From Tepidiforma thermophila (lineage in GTDB: Bacteria; Chloroflexota; Dehalococcoidia; Tepidiformales; Tepidiformaceae), in assembly GCF_002563855.1 (NCBI RefSeq), contig NZ_PDJQ01000001.1, positions 2,480,001 to 2,544,000 on the forward strand: 64,000 nt of DNA. Direction: 5' to 3'. Numbering within the stretch: the stretch's first letter is position 1; the number at the start of each line of letters is the position of its first letter. This document shows, one piece after another, positions 1-8,804 of this stretch. The position numbers were made by a program, and so were the translations under genes. The notes under the pieces were generated by a model. It did no database searches and was not told the DNA's origin. It saw nothing but the letters and a program-made list of their open reading frames with translations.

Positions 1-900
1 GAGCGCATCGACCAGTTTTTGAACTTTCTCGCGGTGGAGAAGAACGCCTCGCAGAACACGCTGGCGGCGTACCGGAACGACCTGCTGCAGTTCACCTCGT
101 TCATGGAGCAGGCGTTCCCGGGGGTTGCGCCTGAGGCGATGACGAAGGACCAGCTCGTCGCGTTCGTGGAGCATCTCCGGGAGCGGAAGTACAAGGACAC
201 GACGGTGGCGCGGAAGGTCGCCTCGCTGAAGTCGTTTTTCAGCTTCCTGGTGGGGGAGGGGATTATCGAAGCGGACCCGACCGAGCAGGTGAAGTCGCCG
301 CAGGTGGGCAAGCAGCTTCCGCGGGCGTTGACGGTGGAGGAGGTTGACGAGCTGCTGGAGCAGCCGGCGCGGCGGAATACGCCGGAGGCCCGCCGGGACA
401 AGGCGATGCTCGAACTGGCGTATGCGACCGGCCTGCGGGTGACGGAGCTGGTATCGCTCGACGTGAACGACGTGGCCCTGGAGAGCGACCCGGTGACGGT
501 GCGCTGCGTCGGCAAGGGCGACAAGGAGCGCGTGCTGACGCTGCCTCCGACGGCGGTGGATGAACTCCGGCAGTACATCTTCCATGTGCGGCCGCGGCTG
601 GTGCGGAACCGGCGGGAGGCGGCGCTTTTCGTGAACCGGCGGGGCGAACGGCTGACGCGGCAGGGGTTCTGGCTGATCCTGAAGAACTACGCGAAGGAGG
701 CGGGGCTCGATACGGCGATCACGCCGCACACGCTCCGCCACACGTATGCGACGCACATGCTCGCCGGGGGGATGCCGCTCCGGTACGTGCAGGATGCGCT
801 GGGCCACGCGAGCATCTCGACGACGCAGATTTACACGCACCTGACCGACCAGCAGAAGCGAAAGGCGTACGACCAGGCCCACCCGCGGGCCTCGGCCTGA
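1..900 (+). CDS. xerD: Tyrosine recombinase XerC/XerD (5' end outside window)
   Basis: Site-specific recombinase that resolves chromosome dimers at dif. The reading frame is open to base 1 and reads ERIDQFLNFLAVEKNAS, normal Xer N-terminal sequence, so the gene starts before the window; the TTG at 19 is not a likely start. An N-terminal SAM-like core-binding domain is followed by the catalytic domain with ATGLRVTEL (first Arg), HTLRHTYATHML (His-x-x-Arg), LGHASISTTQIYTH (second His and nucleophilic Tyr). Length from the window edge is 299 residues, close to the family size. XerC and XerD cannot be separated from this alone. It ends 22 bp before a convergent gene. Confidence 0.93.
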   Translation, partial: ERIDQFLNFLAVEKNASQNTLAAYRNDLLQFTSFMEQAFPGVAPEAMTKDQLVAFVEHLRERKYKDTTVARKVASLKSFFSFLVGEGIIEADPTEQVKSPQVGKQLPRALTVEEVDELLEQPARRNTPEARRDKAMLELAYATGLRVTELVSLDVNDVALESDPVTVRCVGKGDKERVLTLPPTAVDELRQYIFHVRPRLVRNRREAALFVNRRGERLTRQGFWLILKNYAKEAGLDTAITPHTLRHTYATHMLAGGMPLRYVQDALGHASISTTQIYTHLTDQQKRKAYDQAHPRASA

Positions 901-921
901 GCGGCGGAGCCGGGGGCCGGC

Positions 922-1341
922 TCAGGCAGCCCGGAGCACGTCGGCGAGCTCGCGGCGGCTGATGCCGAGCGAGGCGAAGAACATGGGGCTGCACTCGCCG
1001 GACTCAGCGAGGGCGATGGCGAGGCCGCGGGCCGTGATGGTCCGTTCTCCGGCGGCGCGTGCAGCGGCCGCGGCCGCGGAGATGGCGTCGCGGGCGGCGG
1101 AGCCGAAGATGACGTCGCGGTCGAGGGGGTCCTCGCCGATTCCCTGGGTGGCCACGAGGGCCTGCTGAATTGCCCCGGGCGACGGGAGGCCTACGGCGCC
1201 GGCTGCGTGGAGGCGAAGGAGGCAGGCGGCGAGCAGGTGTTCCGGTGCGACGATCGCGCAGTTCATCCGGTAGCAGAGGGCCTGGGACTCGCGGAGTGCC
1301 TGGGCGGCGTCGGGGGCGAGGGTGAGCTCTTCGGAGGTCAT
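922..1341 (-). CDS. Stand-alone Clp N-domain protein
   Basis: 139 residues that resemble only the N-terminal double-repeat domain of ClpA/ClpC chaperones. APEHLLAACLLRL near residue 32 matches the first Clp-N repeat (EHLLLALL type), and a second repeat follows with ITARGLAIALAESG. There is no AAA module, Walker A or zinc cluster, so it is not an unfoldase. Stand-alone Clp-N proteins occur in several phyla and may be adaptors, but the role here is unknown. The start codon overlaps the recJ stop as ATGA, so it is probably the last gene of the acpS-nnr-fabF-recJ run and translationally coupled to recJ. Confidence 0.7.
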   Translation of the reverse strand: MTSEELTLAPDAAQALRESQALCYRMNCAIVAPEHLLAACLLRLHAAGAVGLPSPGAIQQALVATQGIGEDPLDRDVIFGSAARDAISAAAAAARAAGERTITARGLAIALAESGECSPMFFASLGISRRELADVLRAA

Positions 1342-3047
1342 CGGCCGCGTTCGAGGGGCCGAGCGGCGGCCGTGGGCGCGAGGTCGAGGACCTCGAGTTC
1401 GACGCCGGTCCCGGAGAGGTCGTGCTGGAGCGAGTAGACGATATCGACTTCGTCGTCGAGTTCGGCGCCTGCCTGGCGGAAGGCGATGCCGCGCCAGGTC
1501 ACCTGGCCGTCGCGGACGGCGAGGCGGAGGTGGTCGCCCGTCTGCCCGACCGGTTTGGCATCAAGGAGGCGAACTCCGCGGCTGAGGAGGACCGGCTTGC
1601 GGTTGCCGTGGCCGGTTGGTTCGAACTTCATGAGCCCCTTGACTTCCAGGCCGTCGAGAGCGGCGAGGGGCGCCTCGGCGTCGATGTCGATGACCCGGCG
1701 GGCGGGCTCGCGGCCAAGCTGGGCCGCGGCGGTGGCAGTCAGGCGTTCGCGGAGTTCGTCGAGGTGTTCGTTGCGGACGGTGAAGCCGGCGGCGGAGCGG
1801 TGGCCGCCGTGGCGTACGAGCAGGTCCTTTTCTTTGCGGATGGCGGCGACGATATCGAAGCCGGGGATGCTGCGGGCGCTGGCGCGGGATTCTTCCGGGC
1901 CGCGTGAGAGGACGACGGCAGGCCGGTTGCGGCGCTCGGCGAGGCGGGAGGCGACGAGCCCGACGATGCCGGGAGCGATCCGGTCGGTGACGACGAAGAG
2001 CAGGGGGGCATCGGCGGGACCGAGCAGCTCTTCGGCGAGCTGGGTGGCCTCTTCGGTCTGGCGCTGGCGCTCGCGGTTGAGGGCGTTCAGCTCACTGGCG
2101 AGGTCGAAGGCGCGGCGGTAGTCGCGTTCGAGGAGGAGGCGGAGGGCGATGTTGGCGTGGGCGAGGCGGCCGGCGGCGTTCATGCGGGGGCCGAGGGCGA
2201 AGCCGAGCGTTTCGGAGGTGAAGCGTTCGGGGGCCACGCCGCTGACGCGGGCGAGGGCCGCGAGGCCGGGGCGGAGGCCGCCGGTTCGCATGACCTCGAG
2301 GCCGCGGGCGACGATGCGGCGGTTTTCATCGATGAGCGGGGCGACATCGACGACGGTGCCAAGGGCGGCGAGGTCGATGAAGTCGGTGTCGTTGAAGGCG
2401 ACGCCGAGATGGTCGTACAGGACTTCGAGGAAGCGGTAGGCGACGCCGCAGGCGGCGAGTTCGTCGAAGGGGTAGGGCGAATCGATCCGCTTCGGGTTGA
2501 CGGCGGCGAGAGCGTCGGGGAGGACGTCGGGGACGGTGTGGTGGTCGAGGATGATGACGTCGAGGCCGAGTTCGTTGGCGTAAGCGACCTCGGCGACCGA
2601 GGAGATGCCGCAATCGGCGGTGACGAGGAGGGTGGCGCCGGCTGCAGCGAGGGAACGGATGGCGCCGAAGTTGAGGCCGTAGCCTTCGGTGAAGCGGTCG
2701 GGGATGTAGGGCAGGGTGCGTGCGCCGAGCGGGGCGAGTCCCTCGTGGAGGATAGCGATGGAGGTGACACCATCGACGTCGAAGTCGCCGTAGAGGGCGA
2801 TGAGTTCGCCATCGCGGAGGGCGCGGTCGACGCGGAGGATGGCGTCGGCCATGCCGGGCAGGAGGAGGGGGTCGTGGTCGGGGAGGAGGTGGGGCCGGTA
2901 GAAGGCCTCGGCCTGCTGGCGGGTGGTGATGCCGCGGGCGGCGAGCACGGTGGCGAGGACTGGCGGGTACCGGGGAATGCCGTTCTGGTGGGCGTAGGGG
3001 TCGCGGAGCCGCCAGCGGGGAGGCAGGGCGCCGACGAGCTGGGTCAT
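1338..3047 (-). CDS. recJ: Single-stranded-DNA-specific exonuclease RecJ
   Basis: 5'-3' exonuclease on single-stranded DNA used in recombination and mismatch/base-excision repair. 569 residues, the usual RecJ core length. DHH-superfamily motifs: DFDVDGVTS (motif I) near residue 91, TADCG (motif II) about residue 143, LDHHTVP (motif III) near residue 166, then the DHHA1 domain with HGGHRSAAGF near residue 416 and a C-terminal OB-like region. The Asp and His metal ligands are all present. It overlaps fabF upstream and the Clp-N gene downstream by 4 bp each (ATGA), indicating one transcript. Confidence 0.95.
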   Translation of the reverse strand: MTQLVGALPPRWRLRDPYAHQNGIPRYPPVLATVLAARGITTRQQAEAFYRPHLLPDHDPLLLPGMADAILRVDRALRDGELIALYGDFDVDGVTSIAILHEGLAPLGARTLPYIPDRFTEGYGLNFGAIRSLAAAGATLLVTADCGISSVAEVAYANELGLDVIILDHHTVPDVLPDALAAVNPKRIDSPYPFDELAACGVAYRFLEVLYDHLGVAFNDTDFIDLAALGTVVDVAPLIDENRRIVARGLEVMRTGGLRPGLAALARVSGVAPERFTSETLGFALGPRMNAAGRLAHANIALRLLLERDYRRAFDLASELNALNRERQRQTEEATQLAEELLGPADAPLLFVVTDRIAPGIVGLVASRLAERRNRPAVVLSRGPEESRASARSIPGFDIVAAIRKEKDLLVRHGGHRSAAGFTVRNEHLDELRERLTATAAAQLGREPARRVIDIDAEAPLAALDGLEVKGLMKFEPTGHGNRKPVLLSRGVRLLDAKPVGQTGDHLRLAVRDGQVTWRGIAFRQAGAELDDEVDIVYSLQHDLSGTGVELEVLDLAPTAAARPLERGR

Positions 3048-4312
3048 GGCGCGGCCCGGTAGGTGCGGAAGATGAGGCTGGAGTTGTGGCCGCCGAAGCC
3101 GAGCGAGTTGGTCATGACCGCTTCGAGGCGGGCCGGGCGGGCGACGTTGGGGACGTAGTCGAGGTCGCAGTCCGGGTCGGGGACCTCGTAGTTGGCGGTC
3201 GGCGGGATGATCTGTTTCTGGAGGGCGAGGACGCAGATGGCTGCTTCGACGGCGCCGGCAGCGCCGAGGAGGTGGCCGGTCATGGATTTGGAGGAGCTGA
3301 TGGGGAGGTCGTAGGCGTACTCGCCGAAGACGCGTTTGATGGCGAGGGTTTCGAGGCGGTCGTTGATCGGTGTGGAGGTGCCGTGGGCGTTGAGGTAATC
3401 AATCTCGTCGGGCTGGAGGCCGGCCTGGCGGAGCGCGAGCTGCATGGCGCGGGCGGCGCCTTCGCCGCGCTCATCGGGCTGGGTGATGTGGTAGGCATCG
3501 GAGGTGGCGCCGTAGCCGGCGAGTTCGGCGAGGATGGTCGCTCCCCGGGCGCGGGCGTGCTCTTCACTTTCGAGGACGAGGATGGCAGCGCCTTCGGCGA
3601 GGACGAAGCCGTCGCGGCGGGCATCGAAGGGGCGTGATGCGCGGGCAGGGTCGTCGTTAGCGGTCGTGAGCGCTTTCGATGAGGCGAAGCCGGCGACGAC
3701 GATGGGGGTGATGGGTGCTTCGGTGCCGCCGGCGAGGGCGACCTCGGCGTCGCCGCGGCGGATGATGTTGGCGGCTTCGCCGATGCTGTCGGCGCCGCTG
3801 GCGCAGGCGCTGACGAGGCAGTAGTTCACACCGCGGGCGCCGATGCGGATGCTGAGCTGCCCGCTGGACATATCGGCGAGCATCATCGGCATGAGGAAGG
3901 GCGAGACGCGGCCGGGGCCCCGGGTGCGGAGCGTTTCGAACTCAGCGGAGAGGGTAGTGATGCCGCCGATGGCGGTGCCGACGATGACGGCAACTTCGGA
4001 GCCGTCGTCGGGCGCCGGGCGGAAGCCGGACTGGGCGAGCGCTTCGTCGGCGGCAACGAAGGCGAACTGCGTCGCGCGGTCCGCGCGACGGGCCTCTTTG
4101 CGGTCCATGTAGGCGGTGGGGTCGAAATCGGGGACTTCGCCGGCGACCTGGGAGTCGAAGCCGGCGGGGTCGAAGAGGGTGATGCGGCGGGTTCCGGAGC
4201 GGGCCTCGACAAGGGCGTTCCAGGTATCGCATGCGTTCTGTCCAAGCGGACTGACGATGCCGAGGCCGGTAACGACGACGCGACGGGCGGGGTTCGATGC
4301 GTGGTTCGTCAC
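3044..4312 (-). CDS. fabF: 3-oxoacyl-ACP synthase II (FabF-type)
   Basis: Condensing enzyme of type II fatty-acid synthesis. 422 residues in the thiolase fold. Catalytic Cys lies in SACASGADS, the two His in NAHGTSTPIND and SMTGHLLGAAGA, and the conserved Lys in SSSKSMTG. GFGGHNSSL closes the family signature. Start is GTG, 19 bp after the nnr stop. No clear Shine-Dalgarno sequence precedes it, but a TACACT hexamer lies at 4324-4329, so it may have its own promoter as well as being read from nnr. Its neighbour acpS activates the ACP that this enzyme uses. Confidence 0.95.
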   Translation of the reverse strand: MTNHASNPARRVVVTGLGIVSPLGQNACDTWNALVEARSGTRRITLFDPAGFDSQVAGEVPDFDPTAYMDRKEARRADRATQFAFVAADEALAQSGFRPAPDDGSEVAVIVGTAIGGITTLSAEFETLRTRGPGRVSPFLMPMMLADMSSGQLSIRIGARGVNYCLVSACASGADSIGEAANIIRRGDAEVALAGGTEAPITPIVVAGFASSKALTTANDDPARASRPFDARRDGFVLAEGAAILVLESEEHARARGATILAELAGYGATSDAYHITQPDERGEGAARAMQLALRQAGLQPDEIDYLNAHGTSTPINDRLETLAIKRVFGEYAYDLPISSSKSMTGHLLGAAGAVEAAICVLALQKQIIPPTANYEVPDPDCDLDYVPNVARPARLEAVMTNSLGFGGHNSSLIFRTYRAAP

Positions 4313-4331
4313 GTGTTGGTCTGAGTGTACA

Positions 4332-5891
4332 TCAGGATTGGGTTAGGTCCCGGACGATACGGGGGAGGCGTGCTGCGATTTCGCCGGCGATGAGGCCCGC
4401 GCGCCCGTACTCGGGTTCGAGGGCTTCGGCGACGGCGGCATGGAGGTAGACGCCGAGGCGGGCGGCGGTGAAGGGGTCGGCGCCCTGGGCGAGGTAGCCG
4501 GCGATGATGCCGGCGAGGACGTCGCCGCTGCCGGCGGTGGCGAGCAGGGGGTTGGCGAACGGGCAGAGGGCGGCGCGCCCGCCCGGAGCGGCGACCACGG
4601 TATGGGCGCCCTTGAGGACCACGATGCAGCCGAAGCGGTCGGCGGCGGCGCGGGCTGCGCCGAGGCGGTCGCGCTGGACCTCGGGGACGGTGGTCCGGAG
4701 GAGGCGGGCCATTTCGCCCGGGTGCGGGGTCAGGATGGCGCGGGGGTGGAGGCGGGCAGAGGCGTCGTCCATGGCGGCCAGGGCGTTGAGCGCGTCCGCG
4801 TCGACGACGACGCCGCCGGCGCAATCAGCGGTGTCGGGAAGGGCGGCCCAGGTGAAGGCGCGGGTATCGTCGGTGAGCGAAAGGCCCGGCCCGATGACGG
4901 CTGCCCGGGCGGCGGCCCACTCCGACCGGAGCGTGATGGCGGTTTCGCCGGGGAGGGAGCCGTCGGGCCCCGGGGGCTGGGGGAGCCAGGTGGCCTCGGG
5001 GATTGCCCCGGCGAGGTCGTGCGCGAGCTCTTCGAGCGTGGCGATGGTCACGAGGCCGGCGCCGGCCCGGTAGGCGCCGGCCGCAGCGAGGGCCACGGCG
5101 CCCCGGTAGCGGCGGGAGCCGCCAACGACGAGGACGCGGCCGAAGGTGCCCTTGTTGGCATCGGCTGGCCGGGCCGGCAGGTGCTGGCGGACCCAGCGGG
5201 AGGTGATGAGTTCGAGGGGGACGGCATCGACGGCGTCTTTTGGGATGCCGATATCGATGACCTGGACGCGGCCGACGGCGTCGCTCCCGGGGAGCTGGTA
5301 CATGCCAACCTTCGGCAGGCCGAAGGTGACGGTGATGTCAGGGCGGACGAGCAGCGGGTCGACGGCGCCGGTATCGCAATCGAGGCCGGTGGGGACATCG
5401 ACGGCGACGATTTTGGGCGGCTGGTAGGAGGAGCGCGTTGAGGCGAGGGCCGCGAGCGCCCGGGCGATGGGGTCGGCGGGGTCGAGGGGGAGACGCTGGC
5501 CGATGCCGAGCAAGGCGTCGATGACGAGGTCGGCGGCGGCGAGCTGGGCGGCGAGCTGCTGGCCCTCGGGGTCGTCCTCGCCCATGAGGAGGGGGATTTC
5601 GCGCGCGCGGAGCTCGTCAAGGCGGGCGGTCTCGCGGTGGCCTTTGGGGAAGTAGACGGCGACGTCGGCGCCCCAGTCGTAGAGGTGGCGGGCAGCGACG
5701 AGGCCGTCGCCGCCGTTGTTTCCGGGGCCAGCGAGGACGAGGATGCGGCGGCCTTCGAGGGTGCCGAGGAGCATCCAGGATTCCTGGGCGACGGCGAGGC
5801 CGGCTTCCTCCATGAGCTGGACTTCGGAGGAGCCGGCGGCGATGGCGGCGGCCTCGAGCTGGCGCATTTCGGCGGCGGTGACGAGTTTCAT
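4332..5891 (-). CDS. nnr: Bifunctional NAD(P)HX epimerase / ADP-dependent dehydratase
   Basis: Repairs hydrated NADH and NADPH. 519 residues with two domains: an N-terminal YjeF_N epimerase domain (about 1-220) with LAGPGNNGGDGLVAARHL, and a C-terminal ribokinase-like dehydratase domain (about 230-519) with LTPHPGEMARLL and GSGDVLAGIIAGYLAQGA. This is the common bacterial fusion, equivalent to YjeF of E. coli. The start overlaps the acpS stop as ATGA (5888-5891). The acpS-nnr order is widespread in bacteria. Confidence 0.94.
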   Translation of the reverse strand: MKLVTAAEMRQLEAAAIAAGSSEVQLMEEAGLAVAQESWMLLGTLEGRRILVLAGPGNNGGDGLVAARHLYDWGADVAVYFPKGHRETARLDELRAREIPLLMGEDDPEGQQLAAQLAAADLVIDALLGIGQRLPLDPADPIARALAALASTRSSYQPPKIVAVDVPTGLDCDTGAVDPLLVRPDITVTFGLPKVGMYQLPGSDAVGRVQVIDIGIPKDAVDAVPLELITSRWVRQHLPARPADANKGTFGRVLVVGGSRRYRGAVALAAAGAYRAGAGLVTIATLEELAHDLAGAIPEATWLPQPPGPDGSLPGETAITLRSEWAAARAAVIGPGLSLTDDTRAFTWAALPDTADCAGGVVVDADALNALAAMDDASARLHPRAILTPHPGEMARLLRTTVPEVQRDRLGAARAAADRFGCIVVLKGAHTVVAAPGGRAALCPFANPLLATAGSGDVLAGIIAGYLAQGADPFTAARLGVYLHAAVAEALEPEYGRAGLIAGEIAARLPRIVRDLTQS

Positions 5892-6358
5892 CGGAGGCCT
5901 TTCTCGCGGATGAGGCGCAGGGCGGTCTCGCCGCGGCGGGGGGTGTCTTCGGCCTCGGAGAGGTCGCGCTCGCCGACAACGGAGGCCATCGCGAGGTCGG
6001 CGAGGTGGGTCATGGAGACTTCGAGCCCGCGGAGGCCAATCTCCTCGGCGCGCTTTGCGCCGCGGCCGTAGAGGAAGACGAGTGGCTTGCCGCGCCGGTT
6101 GGGGAGGATTTCGATGTCCTTCCAGCCGACGCCGCGGATGCCGGTGCCGAGCGCCTTCATGACGGCTTCCTTGGCGGCGAAGCGGACGGCGAGCTCGGGG
6201 ATGCGGCCGCGGCAGTGGGCGAGCTCATCGGGGGTGTAAACGCGGTTGAGGAAGCGGTCGCCGTGGCGTGCGATGACGTCGGCGATGCGGTGCGTTTCGA
6301 TGACGTCGATGCCGTGGGCGAACTTGCGCGGGCGGTGCGCGGGCATGTCGTCGGGCAT
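5888..6358 (-). CDS. acpS: Holo-[acyl-carrier-protein] synthase
   Basis: Transfers 4'-phosphopantetheine from CoA to apo-ACP. 156 residues, longer than the usual 120-130 because of a short N-terminal stretch and a charged C-terminal tail. GIDVIETHRI carries the metal Asp, and RFAAKEAVMKALG carries the metal Glu and the catalytic Lys region; VSMTHLADLAMA matches the C-terminal signature. A second Met 12 bp downstream of the chosen start (6346) is equally plausible because the family normally starts just before GIDVIE. First gene of the minus-strand run, divergent from folD. Confidence 0.9.
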   Translation of the reverse strand: MPDDMPAHRPRKFAHGIDVIETHRIADVIARHGDRFLNRVYTPDELAHCRGRIPELAVRFAAKEAVMKALGTGIRGVGWKDIEILPNRRGKPLVFLYGRGAKRAEEIGLRGLEVSMTHLADLAMASVVGERDLSEAEDTPRRGETALRLIREKGLR

Positions 6359-6483
6359 GGGCGACCCCGGGGGCAGGATGATGCTGGCTGGCAGGCTGGT
6401 GCGGATCGTACGCGAGCAGCGCCGATTGCGCGCCGGCCAGCGGATGCAGGCCGGGGATTTTGGCCCGGAGCGGGGTTCCCCGA

Positions 6484-6489
6484 TACGCT
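6484..6489 (+). promoter_or_regulatory. -10 element of folD, leaderless type
   Basis: TACGCT lies 6 nt before the folD ATG (6496), and TTGGCC at 6460-6465 could be the -35 with an 18-nt spacer. With this geometry transcription would start at or next to the A of ATG. No Shine-Dalgarno sequence is present. Same layout as rbsK, aspS, the ModE-like gene and ffh. Confidence 0.5.
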
Positions 6490-6495
6490 ACGCGC

Positions 6496-7386
6496 ATGCC
6501 AGCAAAGCTGATTGACGGGGCTGCGATTGCGGCCGAGATCCGGGCGGAGGTCGCGCGGGAGGCCGCGGCGCTGCGGGAGGCGGGGGTGACGCCGGGGCTG
6601 GCGGCGATCATTGTCGGGGATAACGCGGCTTCGATTAGTTATGTCTCCATGAAGACGAAGGCGTGCGCCGAGGCGGGCATCTTCTCGGAGACCTTCCGGC
6701 TGCCGGCGACAGCAACGCAGGACGAGGTGATTGCGCTGGTCCGGCAGCTGAACGCCGACCCGCGGTTCCACGCAATCCTGCCGCAGCTGCCGCTGCCGCC
6801 GCAGGTGAACGAACTCGCGGTTATCGACGCGCTCGACCCGGCGAAGGACGCTGACGGGCTCCACCCGGTCAACCTCGGGAAGCTGCTGCGGGGGGAGCTG
6901 GACGGGGCGATCCCGTGCACGCCGCACGGGGTGGTGGAGCTCTTGCTCCGGACGGGGAACGACCCGGCCGGGAAGCACGTCGTGGTGGTGGGGCGGAGCA
7001 CGCTGGTGGGCCGGCCGCTGGCGGTGCTGCTATCGAACAAGGCGCGGGGCGGCAACGCGACGGTGACGATCTGCCACACGGCGACGCCGGACCTCGCCGA
7101 GCACACGCGACGGGCCGACATCGTGGTGGTGGCGGCGGGGCGGGCCGGCACGCTGACGAAGGAGATGGTGAAGCCGGGCGCGGTGGTGATCGACGTGGGA
7201 GTGAACCGGGTGGATGCGCCGGACCGCCCGAGCGGGTACCGGCTGGTCGGGGATGCGACGCTGGACGTGCGCGAGGTGGCCTCGTGGGTGACGCCCTACA
7301 CCGGCGGCGTCGGGCCGATGACGGTGGCGATGCTGCTGGTCAACACGGTCAAGGCGGCCCGGCGGGCGCTGGAGGGCCGGGGATGA
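6496..7386 (+). CDS. folD: Methylenetetrahydrofolate dehydrogenase / cyclohydrolase FolD
   Basis: Interconverts 5,10-methylene- and 10-formyl-tetrahydrofolate. 296 residues, typical. YVSMKTKACAEAGI holds the catalytic Lys, QLPLPPQVN the substrate loop, VVVGRSTLVGRPLAVLL the NADP-binding loop, and TPYTGGVGPMTVAMLL the C-terminal signature. The ATG at 6496 gives MPAKLIDG, the normal N-terminus; an upstream in-frame start at 6460 would add unrelated sequence. It shares an ATGA overlap with the next gene. Confidence 0.96.
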   Translation: MPAKLIDGAAIAAEIRAEVAREAAALREAGVTPGLAAIIVGDNAASISYVSMKTKACAEAGIFSETFRLPATATQDEVIALVRQLNADPRFHAILPQLPLPPQVNELAVIDALDPAKDADGLHPVNLGKLLRGELDGAIPCTPHGVVELLLRTGNDPAGKHVVVVGRSTLVGRPLAVLLSNKARGGNATVTICHTATPDLAEHTRRADIVVVAAGRAGTLTKEMVKPGAVVIDVGVNRVDAPDRPSGYRLVGDATLDVREVASWVTPYTGGVGPMTVAMLLVNTVKAARRALEGRG

Positions 7387-7862
7387 CGCCGCCGGAACGG
7401 GTGGCGCAAGCGCTGGCAGCCCTGGGCCTCCCCGCGGAGGTGCGCACCTTCGAGCAAAGCACGGCAACGGCCGGGGAGGCTGCCGCGGCAGTGGGCTGTG
7501 CCCCGGGGCAGATCGTTAAGACGCTGTTCTTCCTGGCCGATGGGCGGCCGACGATGGTGCTCATGGCGGGCGACCGGCAGGTCGACACGGCGGCGCTGGC
7601 GGAGATCCTGGGCGTGAGCCGGAAGCGGCTGAAGATGGGCACCGCGGAGGAGGTGCGGGAGTATACGGGCTACGAGGTGGGCGGGGTTGCGCCGGTCGGC
7701 TGGCCTCGGCCGGCGGATGTGGTCATCGACGACTCGCTGCGGCGGTTCGAGACAGTTTGGGCGGCTGCCGGTGCACCGAACGCGGTGTTCGCGGCGCCCC
7801 TCGCGGCGTTGGCGGCAGCGATCGGCGGGCAGTGGGCGGCGATTGCGAAGGAGCGGGCGTGA
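7383..7862 (+). CDS. YbaK/ProX-type aminoacyl-tRNA deacylase
   Basis: 159 residues of the YbaK/EbsC family, which hydrolyses mischarged tRNAs (Cys-tRNA(Pro) or related). IVKTLFFLADGRPTMVL and GYEVGGVAPVGWP match the family core; the conserved Lys in the first and the GGVxP loop in the second line the active site. VVIDDSL and PNAVFAAPLAAL follow as expected. Start ATG overlaps the folD stop, and the 3' end overlaps the next start as GTGA, so it is coupled on both sides. Exact tRNA substrate cannot be told. Confidence 0.88.
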   Translation: MTPPERVAQALAALGLPAEVRTFEQSTATAGEAAAAVGCAPGQIVKTLFFLADGRPTMVLMAGDRQVDTAALAEILGVSRKRLKMGTAEEVREYTGYEVGGVAPVGWPRPADVVIDDSLRRFETVWAAAGAPNAVFAAPLAALAAAIGGQWAAIAKERA

Positions 7863-8782
7863 GCGCGGAGCCGGGGCCGCGCGGCGGGACGCTGCGCGCA
7901 CTGGTCGCGGCGATGCGGCCGTACCAGTGGCCGAAGAATGCGGTGGTGTTTGCGGCGTTCGTGTTCAGCGCGGGGGAGGCCTGGACGCCGGGCGACCCGG
8001 GGACGTGGTGGCCGCTGCTGTGGCGGTCGATGGTGGTGTTTGGGCTGTGGTGCCTGGCGGCTTCGGCGACGTACCTGGTGAACGACGTGCGCGACCGGGA
8101 AGCGGACCGGCTGCACCCGCGGAAACGGTACCGCCCGATTGCGCAGGGGGCGCTTTCCCCGCGCCTTGCGGTCGGTGCGGCGGTTGTGCTGGGCGCGGCG
8201 GGCGTTGCGGGGGCCACCGTCGTCGACGCCATGGCGGGGCTGGTGCTGGCCGGATACCTGGCGGCGATGACGTTCTACTCGCTGGGGCTGAAGCGGGTGG
8301 CGATCCTCGACATCCTGCTGCTCAGTGCGGGGGTCGTGGGGCGGGCGGTGAGCGGCGCGGCGGCGATCGAGGTGGACATCAGCCCGTGGCTGTACGTGTG
8401 TTCGAGCTTCGCGGCGTTCTTCTTTGCGACGACGAAGCGGTGGGCGGAGTTCCGGCAGCTGGGGGCCGAAGCGGCGCGGCACCGGCCATCGCTGGCGGCC
8501 TACAACGCGGAGGTGCTGGAGCTGATGCTGGGGGTGAGCGCTGCCGGGGCGCTGCTCAGCTACTCGCTCTACACGATTGAATCGGCGCGGGTGCCGGAGG
8601 ATGGTTCGATGGCGCTGACGATCCCGTTCGTGGTGTTCGCCCTGTTCCGGTTCCTGCTGCTGATGAGCGGGCCGCGGCAGGCGGATGCGCCGGACCGGGT
8701 GCTGTTCACGGACCCGCAGCTGCTGCTGGCGGTAGCGGGCTTTACGGCCACGGCGTTCGCGGTGCTGCTGGCGCACGGGTAG
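7859..8782 (+). CDS. UbiA-family prenyltransferase, DPPR-synthase-like
   Basis: 307-residue polytopic membrane protein. RPYQWPKNAVVF near the N-terminus and NDVRDREADRLHPRKRYRP (the first Asp-rich motif with basic tail) are close to decaprenyl-phosphate phosphoribosyltransferase (Rv3806c-type), which makes polyprenyl-phosphoryl-phosphoribose. A second motif is expected near the C-terminal half (FFATTKRWAEFRQ region). The GTG start at 7859 overlaps the previous stop as GTGA. I am confident of the UbiA superfamily, less so of the substrate; other prenyl-acceptor roles remain possible. Confidence 0.75.
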   Translation: MSAEPGPRGGTLRALVAAMRPYQWPKNAVVFAAFVFSAGEAWTPGDPGTWWPLLWRSMVVFGLWCLAASATYLVNDVRDREADRLHPRKRYRPIAQGALSPRLAVGAAVVLGAAGVAGATVVDAMAGLVLAGYLAAMTFYSLGLKRVAILDILLLSAGVVGRAVSGAAAIEVDISPWLYVCSSFAAFFFATTKRWAEFRQLGAEAARHRPSLAAYNAEVLELMLGVSAAGALLSYSLYTIESARVPEDGSMALTIPFVVFALFRFLLLMSGPRQADAPDRVLFTDPQLLLAVAGFTATAFAVLLAHG

Positions 8783-8804
8783 GATCGGCGCCGAGGGAGG
8801 CGCG

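Noticed and set aside
1..18. TTG at 19 as start of the recombinase.
   Set aside because: The frame continues to base 1 with conserved Xer N-terminal residues, so the start lies outside the window.
2157..3062. Long open frames on the plus strand opposite recJ, and similar frames opposite nnr, tig, opp, aspS and the large glycosyltransferase.
   Set aside because: They are acidic, low-complexity (Asp/Glu/Gly-rich) shadows caused by the high GC of the coding strand, and match no family, while the opposite strand carries clear motifs.
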